DNA from: Sympetrum striolatum
Taxonomy: Eukaryota; Arthropoda; Insecta; Odonata; Libellulidae
Length of the DNA: 64,000 nt
Reading direction: 5' to 3'
NCBI GenBank assembly: GCA_947579665.1
Contig: OX388348.1
Span: 6,696,001-6,760,000, forward strand
The number at the start of each line of letters is the position of its first letter. Position 1 is the stretch's first letter. Position numbers and translations under genes: made by a program. Of this stretch, positions 21,540 through 34,800 are shown piece after piece. Under the pieces are notes generated by a model. The model saw nothing but the letters and a program-made list of their open reading frames with translations. It had not been told where the DNA came from and ran no database searches.

Positions 21540-24500
21540 CCCATATATTTTCCAATATCTGCGTTAAAATTTTCAGAAAACCTTGGTTTTTGGTAAGACG
21601 TGATTTTGGGTATCGCACAATATATATTTATAAATGCTTAATATGTTATTTTTTGTAGATGAAAATGACGAATCTTCATTGATAAGACCTTTGTCATTCA
21701 CGGTATTAAAGACAAATGTTTTTACACACTCATTTGACAAACTTTGAACGGTATTTTTTCTTATTCGCAATCTTTAGCGTTTAGAATTTAAGGCTGTTAT
21801 ATGTATAATAACATTTATTCATTTATGAGCTTTATCATTTTTATGTTAAAAGTGTTACAATTTGTATCATTATCATTGGAACACATTCTGTGTACGGGTA
21901 TCTTAAATACATTCTAAGATTCTCATTTCAAGATCAATTTCCTCGTGAATTGTATATTTATCTTCGTGTATCTAACCGTTTGAATGCAAGAAAGTTAGCA
22001 CAGCTGATGTACGCCTTCAGATCAGAATCAGTTTATCTTTACAAAAACACGTTAAATAACTTTCTACGCTTCTGATACGGAGGATTGACGAATGTGCGAA
22101 TCCATTCTCAGTATAATAATATGCCAATATTTTGAAAGAGGCAGATTTTTCGGGCGCACTTTCACCGCATCAAATGGAAGTAATTTAAATAAATAAATGG
22201 GAGTTCTGTTATAAAGGAAGCAATCGAAGAGGTGAGAGATGAAAGAACAGCGGAGGAAGTGAATTTGGGAGGAGAAAATGACAGAAATTGGAAAATGGGG
22301 GAAGAAAAGAAGATTGGCTCTTTTGGGAATTCGGAACTCACACTTGTTCGACTGCGATCAAATCCTTCCACCGATCCCTTTAAATCACAGAAAGGAATTT
22401 CACATTGGATATAAATTCATTCAAGGTTGGTCAACCCCAAATGAAATGCTTAATTTAAATAGAACGGAGGTATGATTTCCTTCTCTTGTTCAGAATGTGC
22501 TCGCTGCACTTCCTTGAATACATTTTCAATGCACGAGAGACTTCAGGTGGCACCAGAATTATTTGTATTTTAGTAAATGATTAAATATTTCATGTATGGA
22601 TTTGACTTTGCGTCTTATCCTTTGTTGTCTATATGCTAATAATGACGAGGATGGCATAACCAGAGATTGCATTGCGAATTCACGAGAGTATGTGAGGAAA
22701 CAGGTCAGGATAAGACATCATTTGCGTCGCATCTTAACTGATTGAAAAATAAACTTGTATTAGTAGCATACCTTTAGAACATTTTTCATTACCCTCACGA
22801 TGCACAAAACTTAATAAAGTGATATAGTTTGATAAATCCCAATCCTGAACGCATCCCTTACATGTCCCACATGTGCACCCAGTGGTCGTAATAGGAAACC
22901 GGAATGGAAATATATTTTCTCGGTATTATGGCATCAAATTTTATCTTAAAACAGAGTAAAGCATAAAATTTCATATTATATATATTTGCTCGAATTATTA
23001 ACATGCACGCAAACGTCATTATAGAACACAAACATCTCAAATTAAAATTACACCAGAGCCATTTGAGCCGCAATTTGGTGTTTGGCTGAATAAGAAACCA
23101 ACTAAATTCTTTATTTTGGCAAATGGGTTTAATTCCTTGGAAGCATGTAATCAGATTAAAATTAGATTTACAATTCATTAGGGTATTCAGGTCATTAAAT
23201 GATGTTTACCGGTTGAAATATTTTTCCTTATTGCTCAATCTAATATAAGAACCTCTTTGAATGAATGTTTACTGTCGCCTTTTTCTTAGTATTAAATGTA
23301 AAAGCAATGGATTTAAGGAGATTAACTGTTAATTTGCTGTTTTCCAGTTTAAGCTAGATAAGTCACGATTCTAAATCCAGTGACTTTTTACAGAATGACA
23401 ACCACTTAATTCACAGTCCTTCAAACCTGAGAAATGATGACATACATATTTAAACATCATATTAATTATTGTTAGAAATTAACAAGTACACGGTAATTAG
23501 TATGATCCGTTTTTTAGTCTTTCTGGTTCATTCAAATGGAATTATTTGAATTCTAGTAACCAAGTAATTGATGTTCAACATTTACATTTCAACTAATAGC
23601 TGTTCTCATTTGATAAGCAGCTACAAAAAAGCCTTATTAGATGCATTAGGAAGATCTTCAAAGAGATAAATCCGAGTACGGAGGTATAAATTAATGGAAA
23701 ACGTATGAAATCGATCGCAACCCGCGCGAAGGAGGAGTGCCACGGTGACACGGAGTGCGAGTTAACGACGCTGAGGGAATAAAAGTCACGGCGATGCATT
23801 GTAAGCCTCTGTTCCCGGAGGAAAACAAAAAAAATCGGAAAAGATGAAAGGGCGGATTGGGAAACTTTTCTTCCCTCGAATAAAAAGGGCGAAAATTGCG
23901 TGAGCTAGGTCGGATTGAGCGTGCGTGCTCCAGGAGCAAGTTTTCTCTCGAATTTTCTTAACCGTGTGAACGGAACGCCACTAGCGGTCGGAGGCGGGAT
24001 TAACTCATCTGCTATACGTGAGATTGGGATTGGGCTTTAAAAAGAAAAGAGAGCTTTTAAAGAAGGCGTTTAAAGTCTAGAATGAAGACCAAGTTTTCCT
24101 TCTCCCTATCGCATTCATTTTCCGACGCATCTGCCGTTGTCGCCCGCTGCAGACCTCTGCTTCTTCTTTTGGACCGCACAGTCCGACAGAGTTTAAGCTC
24201 TTTACGGTGGAGACTTTTGAGATAGGAGCAGAAAATACAAAAGCGCCGGAGTTCTTTGCTTCTCCTAAGAAAAGGCTTAGACCATTTTCTCACTGCTGTT
24301 CCGTTTATTTACTTGAAGAGTCTAAGAGATTTTCCTCGAATCCAAATGTTCCTTCTTACGGTAGATAGGGTGGATTAGTCAGTGGCCTCGATCTGCGTTA
24401 GAATTTTGGAAGCATGATAAGCATTCTATTGTCAAATATATTTGCGATTGACTGTCATTATACAGTCCAGAAAATACCAGATATTTGCATTCAATTTACT

Positions 24501-25529
24501 AACTTAATTTTCACATGAAGTTGAAAAATATATTATCTGGTAAATACCGAAGCTCTCTTATGATGTACGGTTCATTTATAATATTCCTAAAATATCCAAA
24601 AAGACAGAGGATTAAATCAAATCTTTCCTTGAATTATTATGGAATTGATAGTCAATACCAAACATGATGTTGATCGACCTTGGTCACTACAGTTGGAGAG
24701 TAAAACGCTTTTTGGAAATCATCTTAGTGACGTTACTTTTTCCAGTATTGGGTTCCAAGTTAACTACGAATAGATCAATTATTTTCTCAAAGTTTTCTCT
24801 TTCATACGTATCTTATTTTTGTGCTCAATCTAAAATCTTGATAGCTATTATTACGTAATCAGGCAAAACAACACAATATTCTTATGCTTTTGTGTTAGAT
24901 TATCAAACTTATCTGTTTTCATTTTTCGAAATAAAACTGGTAAAATATCCATTTAATTCTCCCAATGTCGTATTACCAGAAACTGATTAGAGGATTTTTT
25001 ACTCCTAAACAATAAGCAGCTTTATTGTTGGATTGGAATTTTTGACCATGATTTTCATCCACAAATAAGCAATACACAATTAATCAAAAGTCAGGGTTAA
25101 GTGTGTTAATGTGGTACCTGTTTTTGTGTTTGTTGTGACAGTTTCTCATTATAAAGTGGGTCTCCCGATGCTGCAAATTCTAAATCAAAGAAAGCTGCAT
25201 CATCATAATGGACGTAGATCTAATTTAGATTCATTAGAAACTACAGTCAGCTGAGGTTGAGGTTTCCCTCAAAATACAGTAGTAGAGAATTTAATTCTTC
25301 TTTATGACGGAATCAGATTCATATCACATTCTCTTTCCGATAGAAATCGTTCATTTAGCAAAATTCTGTTATATCACAAATTAGCTTCAGCGAATATTAC
25401 CGAAGCATATTTTTACATTCTTAACTTTCCGCAAGAATAACTTCAATATCATTATATATATAATTTCCTATCATATTTAGCAATATGCTTTAAAAACATT
25501 TGGATTACTTCATAACAGTTTTTTACAGT
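19641..25529. other. Non-coding stretch, nothing recognised
   Basis: AT-rich DNA with GC-richer islands at about 19860-20110, 21200-21380, 22200-22400 and 23690-24300. No open frame exceeds about 106 codons and none shows a known domain. The islands have no splice-linked coding pattern that I can follow. Confidence 0.5.
21497..21537. repeat. (AT)n microsatellite
   Basis: About 20 uninterrupted AT units. The open frames that cross it on both strands read alternating Ile-Tyr and are artefacts. Confidence 0.95.
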
Positions 25530-25662
25530 TTTTACTTTCTCCATATACGTAGTATAGAGAAAGTATTGTTTTCATGAAAAAAATCGACATCGAGATTTCA
25601 ACGGAAATATATGTTTTGGGGTCCCTAGAACACGTTTTGACTATTTTCGGAATGATATCTGT

Positions 25663-25715
<53 letters not shown>

Positions 25716-25915
25716 TGTGTGTATGTGTGTGTGTGATAGTGGGAGCTCTAACGTGAAAACTATTAGCCGTATCAATACCTAAATTTAGACATAGCACTGT
25801 GGTGGGTGCTGTCAGAGTTGATTAGTTTAAGGAGTAAATCGGCTAACCGGAAGTCGAGTTTTATTCTCCGAAGCAAATTTCCGTTTTTGCAAAATATCTC
25901 CATAAATAGGATATT
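25530..25915 (+). repeat. Dispersed repeat family, copy 2 (3'-truncated)
   Basis: The head is nearly identical to copy 1: ACTTTCTCCATATACGTAG, then AGATTTCAACGGAAATA and GGGGTCCCTAGAACACG. A long GT tract follows, then the start of an internal unit (AGTTGATTAGTTTAAGGAGTAAATCG). It breaks off at about 25915, before the second half of the unit and without the terminal inverted copy. Confidence 0.85.
25661..25735. repeat. (GT)n microsatellite
   Basis: About 75 bp of GT with TTTG and TATG interruptions, at the same internal site as in copy 1. Confidence 0.95.
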
Positions 25916-28900
25916 TTTGTGTTGTAATGTGTCATTAAATTTGGCTTTAGAGATAACTTTTTCCTGTTGGATAAAATCTTTCTTTATTTAAGTATCATTG
26001 CATCATCATATAACTTGAACACGTGTATAACGGATACATAAAATCACTAGATAAATATACATTAATTTACAGTCTGGTGGATATGGGGACGTTATATCCT
26101 GGTAAGGAATGCATTTGGAAGTAAAACTAGCCTGAACTCACTTTCTATAGATAACTATTGTTAAATAAATTCTGTATATATTTCACAGTGAATAACGTAA
26201 CGTAGCAATTCTCCACACCCTGACGTCCTCAGCTAAAGTGAGCTTCGATCAGTCCATCCTCCTGCGAAATTATTTTTGCATCCATCGGGATTTTAAACCC
26301 ATCGGAATAGCCGTGATTTTTTCCTCACCGAGCGAACTTCAATCAAGGATTCAAATAAATATTATAAGCCTTTGATAAAAATATGGCGACGTTTTGAATC
26401 TCGGATGGGAGCAGAAAGCCTTTAAATAATTGCTCTTGTCAATTTGGCGATCGGGCTGAATCCAATCTGCCCAGATTGAAAGCCTCGGCAAGATAGACCA
26501 AACGAAATTAATAGGCATCGATTTGCCGATATTATTAAAACATTAATGAGGAGCGCAGTGTGGCATTTTAACGAGGGTTGGAGCCGTAATCCGCAACATC
26601 GCCGAAAGAAGGCCATTGGAATCATTTCGGTTCAGTAACTGGTTTTATAACGGTAAACATTGAGCTGATCAAATTCGGTGATGCCAGCTGAGGATTCCAT
26701 TAAACACTCAATTAATAGAATGCCATTGAGTATACGCCCAACGTTCAAAAATAGAGATTTTAGGTCGAAAGCTGTCTTTTCAATTCTAAATTCGGTGGAT
26801 TGGTTGTCGGTTCTTCTTTAAAACATTCACAACTTTGAAATGATTTTTACTTGATTGGGGTTCATGTCCAATTAATATGTTGAGAAACTAAAAGGAGAAA
26901 ATAATATCTTTGAGGCATTCAAAAATCTAGATTATCCTGAGGCCTCGATGATATTTTTCCAATAGATTTTGTGACATTCAGTGTTTTATATTCGGTTACG
27001 TGGCTTATTTAAGGACTCACAGATTTGAAATGATTAAAAGGAACAATAAAAGGCTTCCCTAAATATTGTACGCTGTAATTATACCAATCAGGTGATATCT
27101 CATTAAAATACCATAGAGTTTAATCCGCAAAGGATGAGGCAATATGCTGATACCTGCGAAGATAACCACTTATAAATTATAATGAGTCGCCCATACATAT
27201 TAAAACAAATGAGAATAGCGTAGTGATAATAGAGATCGTTGTAAAGATGTGAAATTTCAGACAAAGAACGTAAAATGCAATGTAATGAGATGTAGAGAGT
27301 TGTTTTCTGTTTGGAAGATAGCGATTCTCAATACTTTACCTTCGAGGATATTTAAAGAAGAAGCATATATCAACGGTTTGCGTGTGATTTAACGTGAAGG
27401 ATTTTTATTTGCTCATCCTAATAATCTAGCTTTAAAGGAAATTCGACATTTGCTTTGATGAGTATAACTGTAGTATGAAATTATTCGAAACCATGCGAGC
27501 ATGTATTCCCTCAATGGTTCAAGGATTAGTTGGGGAGTTTGCCTAAATTGGACCGCATTAGTCAGTCCCCTCCTACGAGTATAGCAAGCATTTGACTTGG
27601 TGATACTAGATGGTAATACCATCTAAGGCGGTCAGAGAGTAAGACTAATTTTTCCGACGTGGGTGGTCGTTAGCGTGATTTGATTGGTTGTGCTATAATT
27701 ATTTACCCTCAGTACGTAATTTGCTGTTTCAAGTAAAAGTAGGTAATCACTCTTTCTTTGGAATACTTTTAACACGAATTATGTTAGCTTCTAAAGACAT
27801 AATGTATATATGTGTGAAACCTCGTGTTATCGTCTGGCACCAATATTATTTTGATAGGAAAATGTTTCCTAAGTTGGACCACGGCGTATTGGGCCAGTAT
27901 GATGACTATTGAAGGATGAAATTAATTATTTTAATATTACTCAATTTAATTACTTAAATAAATAATACTAAATTTATTTCCAAAATAAAAATACAATATA
28001 TTTTTACGATTATTTGTATAGGTTTTCATGATGGAAAATGGAGTACGCACGGAAAATGGGACGAAATACACTTGAAGGTGGCTGTGCCCGTGTGTATGGA
28101 GTGTAAGAATAAATTAACTTTGTTTTAGTCCACAGAATTTTGAATGTTACGACTAATTTCGAGGCATAGGCGTCATCATCAGGAATTAATTTTCAGTGTT
28201 ATGTATACTCGAAATAAGGGGGGACGGGGGAGGCTGGATGTAGGAAAGGTGATGGGAAAGATTAGGGAATGGTGATGGTATGGCGAGGGAGGAGTTAGGT
28301 GCATTCTGGGTAGAGTGGTGTGAGAGGATCAGTGGAAAGGCACACACAGCGGGAATTAAAACATATTCTCTTTAATGGCTAGAGAAGAGTATGCATTGTG
28401 GTGATTAATATTCTTTTTCGAAAATTTGGACCCACTCAATGAAACTCACCTCACTGCAAACGCTTCCCTTAAAATTAGAGGCAGGAAGGTTTAGGGGCAA
28501 CCCGGTCCAACCTAGGGAACTGTGAGTCCAAATTAGGCAATCGGTTTCACAATTCGGACCATTAGTATTAGTTTGGTTTTTCCACTTAATTTATCTCGAA
28601 AGTAACACAATGCTAATATAAATCTGTCAGATGAAAGCGGAAACTATAAAGTATATTATACAGCATTGAATTTTAAGGTTGTATAATTAGTAATGGAAAT
28701 ATGCAAGAAATTATAAATTGCTCCAAATTAGGCAATCTTCTCCTATATTCCTTAAAAACAGTACCGGTTGTGCTGTGTAATTTTTTTGGCTCGAGTTTAA
28801 TTCAGTGAGCTTATGTTCGTTTTTATAGACTCATAGAATTTGCTTTTCACTATTAATTTATCTGCCGTATAAAGTGTTAAAATATTCATGCTCATGATTG

Positions 28901-29524
28901 TCAAAAATGGCAACGATCAAATGACAGCTTTCTTCTTGGCTATTTTTGAAGGAAAACCTAGAGAGATGGCTTGAATTATTTTATCGTAAACTGAACGATT
29001 AATTTGAAGAAAAATTGGCATTTTACGGAAATTATTCATTTTAATGCGGAATATTATTCTGGCAAATGATTGATTTCTACATTTGTCATTTCGACGACTT
29101 GTTGAATTCCAAGTACATATCTGATAAATAAATTTGAGAGAATGACATTTTCATCTCCTGGCATACAATCTACTGTTACATTTTTCATAAATTGATTAAT
29201 TTTTTTTTAAACTAATTTTGTGTACCAATATGAAAACCAGGGCTTGGCTGTAAAATGTATTCATTCCATATCCCTGTTGATGGAGACCTTTAATTTTTGG
29301 TGGTGCGTTGAATTAATTATTATGTATGCTGAATAGAAATTTTAAATTCTGAAATAAATATACATTTCTGTAAATGCTAGTCAAACCAACGAGGAAAGAT
29401 GCTCATAGAAAGTTTGTCCAATTATTCATCCGTATGAATTTATATAAATCATATTCTAATGAAGTGGAACCCTCTCGATTCTTAACTGTCTTTAATATAA
29501 GTAATAATAGTACTTTTATTTATT
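25916..29524. other. Non-coding stretch with a conserved-looking island
   Basis: 26200-26650 is GC-richer, with palindromic and homeobox-like words (TTAATGA, ATTAAT, CGATCGGGC) and no coding signal. 28220-28340 is purine- and G-rich (AAGGGGGGACGGGGG). The rest is plain AT-rich DNA. Confidence 0.45.
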
Positions 29525-31832
29525 ACGAGTAAAATGTAGCTTGCATACTGCAAGCAGATCGACAACACTAATTTCATGTCGGCATCATATCGGGAAGGTC
29601 GTCAAAAGAAAAAAAATGGATCGAAAATATTCTGTTTACTCGCTGCAATTTATTCGTCCGGCATCGAACCCGGGTCTTCCAGGTGATACTTACTATGCAG
29701 CACAATAGAAAATCACCATCTCTAACTATCTGTGAAAATTCAAGCTGAAATATTATCTGCAACTGCATCAATCGACGACCTACTTTTCCTTTATATTTCT
29801 TATGAGAGAAATGTTAATGTGGTCTGGCATCGAACCCAGGAATATTACGGTCTTCTGAAAACTGTTTTCATAAACCAGTTTTAACCATACATCTTCCAGC
29901 CAAGCACGAACTTCCTATCATTTCGATAAGTGCATCAAAAAAATAATGAAATACTAACCCTATGTATTTTAAACGGGAGACATATTTACCGCCCGGTACC
30001 GAACCCGGGTTTTTCTGGTAAAACTTCCTATGCAAGATAATAGAAAATATTATTCTTTAACTATGTGCGATAATTCAAGCAGAAATATTGGCTGCAACTG
30101 CCTCAATCGAAGTCTTACTTTTCCCTTATATTCCTTATGAGAGAAATGTTAATGTGCTCTGGCATCGAACCCAGGAATAGTACGGTCTTAGGAAAATTTT
30201 TTTCTTAAACCAATTGTTACCTTACACTTTCCGGCTAAGCATGAACTTCCTATTATATCGAGAAATGCACCAAAAAAAATAATGAAAAACCGCTCCCATG
30301 TATTTTAAAGGGCAGATCTTTGCATCGTCCTAGCATCGAACCCAGGATATTTTTTGTGAAAGTAATTGATGTTTTCAAAATTCCAAGACCATAAATATAG
30401 GCTCCTTGAGTTTTATTTCTCTACTTATCCGGAAAGTATTTTTTTTTAATTCCCGAAAATCACGGCAATGCGTTTAAACGGGAAAAATCGGGACTTTGGG
30501 GCCCTCTGGAATCGAACCTATGACACTGAGGATCAAAGTCGCTTTTTTCCTGGGGGTTTCACGTTATGGCCAATATGTCATAAAAATTTCAAGTCAATGA
30601 CGCTTGTGGTTTAGGCTGTGAATTTGTATCCTATCTATATAGCTATATATATGAATGAATCCGGAGAAGCATCTATATACGAGTAAAATGTAGCTTGCAT
30701 ACTGCAAGCAGATCGACAACACTAATTTCATATCGGCATCATATCGGGACGGACATCAAAAGAAAAAAAAAATTCAAAATATTCGTAGAATTCGCTGCAA
30801 TTTAATCACCTGGCAGCGAACCCCGGTCTTCCTGGTGTACTTACTATGCAGCAAAATAGAAAATTACTATATCAAACTATGTGTGAAAATTCAAGCAAAA
30901 CTATTAGGTGCAACTACCTCAAACGACGTCCTACTATTCACATACACTCCTTATTTGAGAAATTATAATGTGCTCTGGCATCGAACCCAGGAACAGCATG
31001 GTCTTATCTATTTTTTTTCTTAAACAAAGTGTTAATATACATCTTCCATCTAAGCAAGAGCTCCCTTACATATCGATAAATGCATAAAAAAATTATGAAA
31101 AGATACCCCATAGTATTATATATGGGGGATATTTTTACCGCCCGGCATCGAACTCGGGTCTTTCAGGCAATACTTTCTATGCAGCACAAAAGAAAAACAC
31201 CATCTCTAACCGCGTATGCAAATTCAAGCAGAAATATTGGTTACAACTGCCTCAAATGACGTCCTACTTTTCCTTTATATTCCTTATGAGAGAAACGTTA
31301 TTGTGCTCTGGCTTCGAACCCAGGAACAGTACGGTCTTATGAAAATTTTTTTCTAAAACTTAGTCGTACCATACATCTTCCAGCCAAGCACGAACATCCT
31401 ATCATTTCGATAAGTGCATCTAAAAAAATAATGAAAAATGGCTCCCATGTATTTTAAAGGGCAGATCTTTGCATCGTCCTAGCATCGAACCCAGGATAAC
31501 TTTTGTAAAAGTCATTGATGTTTTCGAAAGTCCAAGACCATAAATATTGGCACATTGAGTTTTACTTCTCTACCTATCCGGAAAGTATTTTTTTTTTAAT
31601 TCCCGAAAATCACGGCAATGCATTCAAACGGGAAAAATCGGGACTTTGGGGCCCTCTGGAATCGAACCTATGACACTGAGGATCAAAGTCTCTTTTTTCC
31701 TGGGGGTTTCACGTTATGGCCAATATGTCATAAAAATTTCAGATCAATGACGCTTGTAGTTTAGGCTGTGAATTTGTATCCTATCTATCTATATAGGTAT
31801 ATATATGAATGAATCCGGAGAAGCATCTATAT
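29525..31832 (-). repeat. Nested tandem array with periodic tRNA B-box-like motifs
   Basis: Two tandem units of about 1150 bp (29525-30678 and 30679-31832). Each starts with a hairpin, GCTTGCA-TAC-TGCAAGC (29539-29555; 30693-30709), and ends in a TATATATGAATGAATCCGG tail. Inside each unit a 335-bp segment is itself duplicated (starting about 29661 and 29997; about 30811 and 31145). A GGTTCGATGCC-like B box on the minus strand occurs near 29661, 29826, 29997, 30161, 30331, 30508, 30811 (degenerate), 30977, 31145, 31311, 31482 and 31659. Spacing is 165-177 bp within each unit. The duplication is seen directly; tRNA/SINE ancestry of the modules is inference. Confidence 0.85.
30508..30518 (-). 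promoter_or_regulatory. Perfect Pol III B-box match in the array
   Basis: The reverse strand reads GGTTCGATTCC, an exact B-box consensus. The copy at about 31659-31669 is the same. There is no convincing A box at the correct distance, so transcription is not implied. Confidence 0.5.
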
Positions 31833-34800
31833 ATAATAGATAATAGATATAGATTCATAATGAGGATATTTTTACAGACAATTTTAATTTCCTCGGGAAC
31901 TGAGCCTTGAGAATTTTTCCTAAAGTAGAACTGAATCTTCCTCAAGCATTTGATGAAAATTAGAACACATGGCCCTCTCCGTCTGTACAAACGGAAGAAG
32001 CATTAGTTACTTGACCGAGGATATGAGTTTATCTCAGTGAATTAATGAGTGAAAAAGCTGAGCGACTCAACTGCAGAACGCCTTTGGTTTTTTTACTCCC
32101 TTGTAATTTTATAAATTTGTCAGTGTTTATTCTACCCAGCGTGACATAGATCTATAGTATAACTTTCCAGTCAAATACTTGAATTGCCTCGATAGATTGC
32201 TGTAGCTCATTTATAATTGAGAGAGAGCGCCGTAAATTAACATTTGTGAAAGAAAATATTTGCCCTTTTCCCAATAATCCATTAAAGCACGCCTAAAGGA
32301 GAATGACAGTTTGTTTTTACGCCTTAAGCAAAGGCATTATCCATTTTTACTTTTAGTTTATCATCTACTCAATTAGAGCTGTATATTTAAGAATACAGAG
32401 AAAACAAAGCGTGTTACCAATCAGCTCAGACAAAATTTGGAATAAAGCTGAAAATTGAAACATAGAAGCATCCAAACGATTTTAAAATGCGCAAATATCT
32501 ATGGAGAGGAAAACTTGATGGAAGTGCTATTAAAAATCATTGAGGAGAATTGTATATAAAAGTATTATAGCATAGAATCTCATTTTGTATTAGTAGAGGA
32601 AGATTAAAATTGAGGATTACCTTATGTGGCTAAATGTATTATAAAATAGAGACTTTGACGGGAATATATGGAAAAAATCGTCATCCCTTAGTTAGTTCAG
32701 TTATTTTTTAAAATTTCAAACTCTCTGGAAAAACTTGCAGATCAAAAAAAAAATGTTTTTGTACATAAGGAGCAAACAGGGACTGCATGCTTTGAAATAA
32801 CTACTTCTAATTTACTCTTAACTATTTTGAAGCTATATTATAGATTTTACCAAAAACTATCACAGTCGTTGAAAGTGAATGATCATTTAGATATAATTGA
32901 ATTTTTTTCCAATTCTTTGTTCCTTCGTCACAATTGCCAATACTTTCTGGCTTCAAATGTTAGTTATTAGTCTCAGATAAATTACTCCCTGAACCAGTTT
33001 TCCATGAGCAAGAAAGGGTACCAACCGTCCCGTCACCCGTCGTGGAGAATTTTCGTTGTCGGCATAGAACTGAGTATTATGACCATTATGATACACGTTT
33101 TCTTAAGCCAAATCACCTAAGAATCGAAAACTGGCTCGAATACACAAAAAGAAGCCCCAACCTGTTATATCCACCCTATTATCTTCCGAGAAAGTTTCCG
33201 CGCTCCTTCTTGCTCCATTTATTTCGAAATGGCTTCCAGAGGGAAAGAAATCTTCAAGATCTGTGGGCGTAGCTGACGAAATGGATTTTTAAGGACGCAT
33301 TGGTATTCTTTGTTGCCTTCGATATCTGTCCGAATGCAATCGTAGTGTCTGCGAAATGGGTCTACGGTAATGATTGAACAGAACAGTTGCGAATCGCCTC
33401 TATTCCCCGGATGCGACGAGAGAGGGCGCAAAAAAAACGGGATTTTCCAAGATGGCGGCGCTTCCGAAAGCGAATTAAATTTTCTTTTATTCGCGCCGCA
33501 TCCAACGGGATTTCGCGATTCGTTTCCCTTCCTTTCTTTCCTCCGAATCTAAGGGAGATCCGATTTTTCTAGGGGAATATTCTTCTTATGGACAACATTC
33601 CATGAATATGTTAACGTATTGCTTTTCTCTCGAAAATCCCCATTTTTTCCCTCTCTCTGGAGAGTTTATTGCTTCCCCGTATGCTCGAACTCCTTCCCCG
33701 GAATTGGGAGGAGCGCTTCCGTGAAATTTGATAGAAATCTCTGTCTGAGATGTGCTTCCAATTGAACTAGAAATGTACGGCGGATCGTTTGGGATTAATA
33801 TTTGGATTTCTAGAGAATGTTTGCCGAATTGATTATAGCCAGTTCGGGAGCAGGCTGTGTCCTTACTAACGTTGACCTTCGACGCAAATTAAACATGTTT
33901 AAATAGGAAAATCTATGGGAATATCTGGAAGATTCGATGACATAGAACTAACATTTTATTCGTCTGACGTGATTCCCCTTGAAAGCATTTATAATGTCAG
34001 TAAAAGTTAGAGTTTGATATAATAAAACTTAAGTAAGTAATTAAATTAGACATAAATTGGTTTATTTCAATGTAAAATAACAATAATACATATCATATAT
34101 AACATAATATGATAACATTTTATAATTATGAGAAACTGGCATAACCTTCCGCGTCTTACACTATATCTTACAATGACTACTTTCAAGCATTGTAAGTTTC
34201 TCCTAATGGCATCCAATACCAGGATTATGCCACTCCTATCTTTCCATGAATGTCTAATATTCAAAATGCCTAGGTTGTTTGAACTTCTTTGCTCGCTCAT
34301 CAAATAAGTTAGCCTAATCACAAAGTAAATTCAGAATGAACGTTAATTTAATGCAATTATTTTATCTTTTTATCACTTTGAATTCTATCACTTTCATTTG
34401 TGACTCACATAGCGAATTATTCATACGACATATTAGCTTAACAACATAAAGTTAATTGATTTTTAAATTTCCAGGACATTGAGTATAATATACGAGAGTT
34501 AAATATTTTAGCAATAGAATGACATTAAAATTCTAAATGCTTGAGTGCAAAGTAAAATAAGCAACAGTCCCCTTAAATTTCTCTTAAGGGTACCTCTGTT
34601 TATTATTCTGACCCGAAATTTCTCATCTTTGAGTCGTACAAGAAAAGAGAGAATTCATAAGCAATTTGAAGTGCTTCGAATTTTATGGATAGTGCTCGAG
34701 ATTATCAATAGTTGTTTTGACTTGGCTTTTTCAAAATTCGAATGGCTTCGCTCTTTATTCGAGCAGTCGAGCGATTGCGGAAAAGGTAAATTCTCTCTCC

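Noticed and set aside
25510..25797. His-Thr repeat protein
   Set aside because: A translation of the (GT)n microsatellite inside a dispersed repeat.
29525..31832. Cluster of real tRNA genes or a CRISPR-like array
   Set aside because: B boxes lack paired acceptor and anticodon arms, and the modules are diverged, not spacer-repeat; the DNA is eukaryotic.
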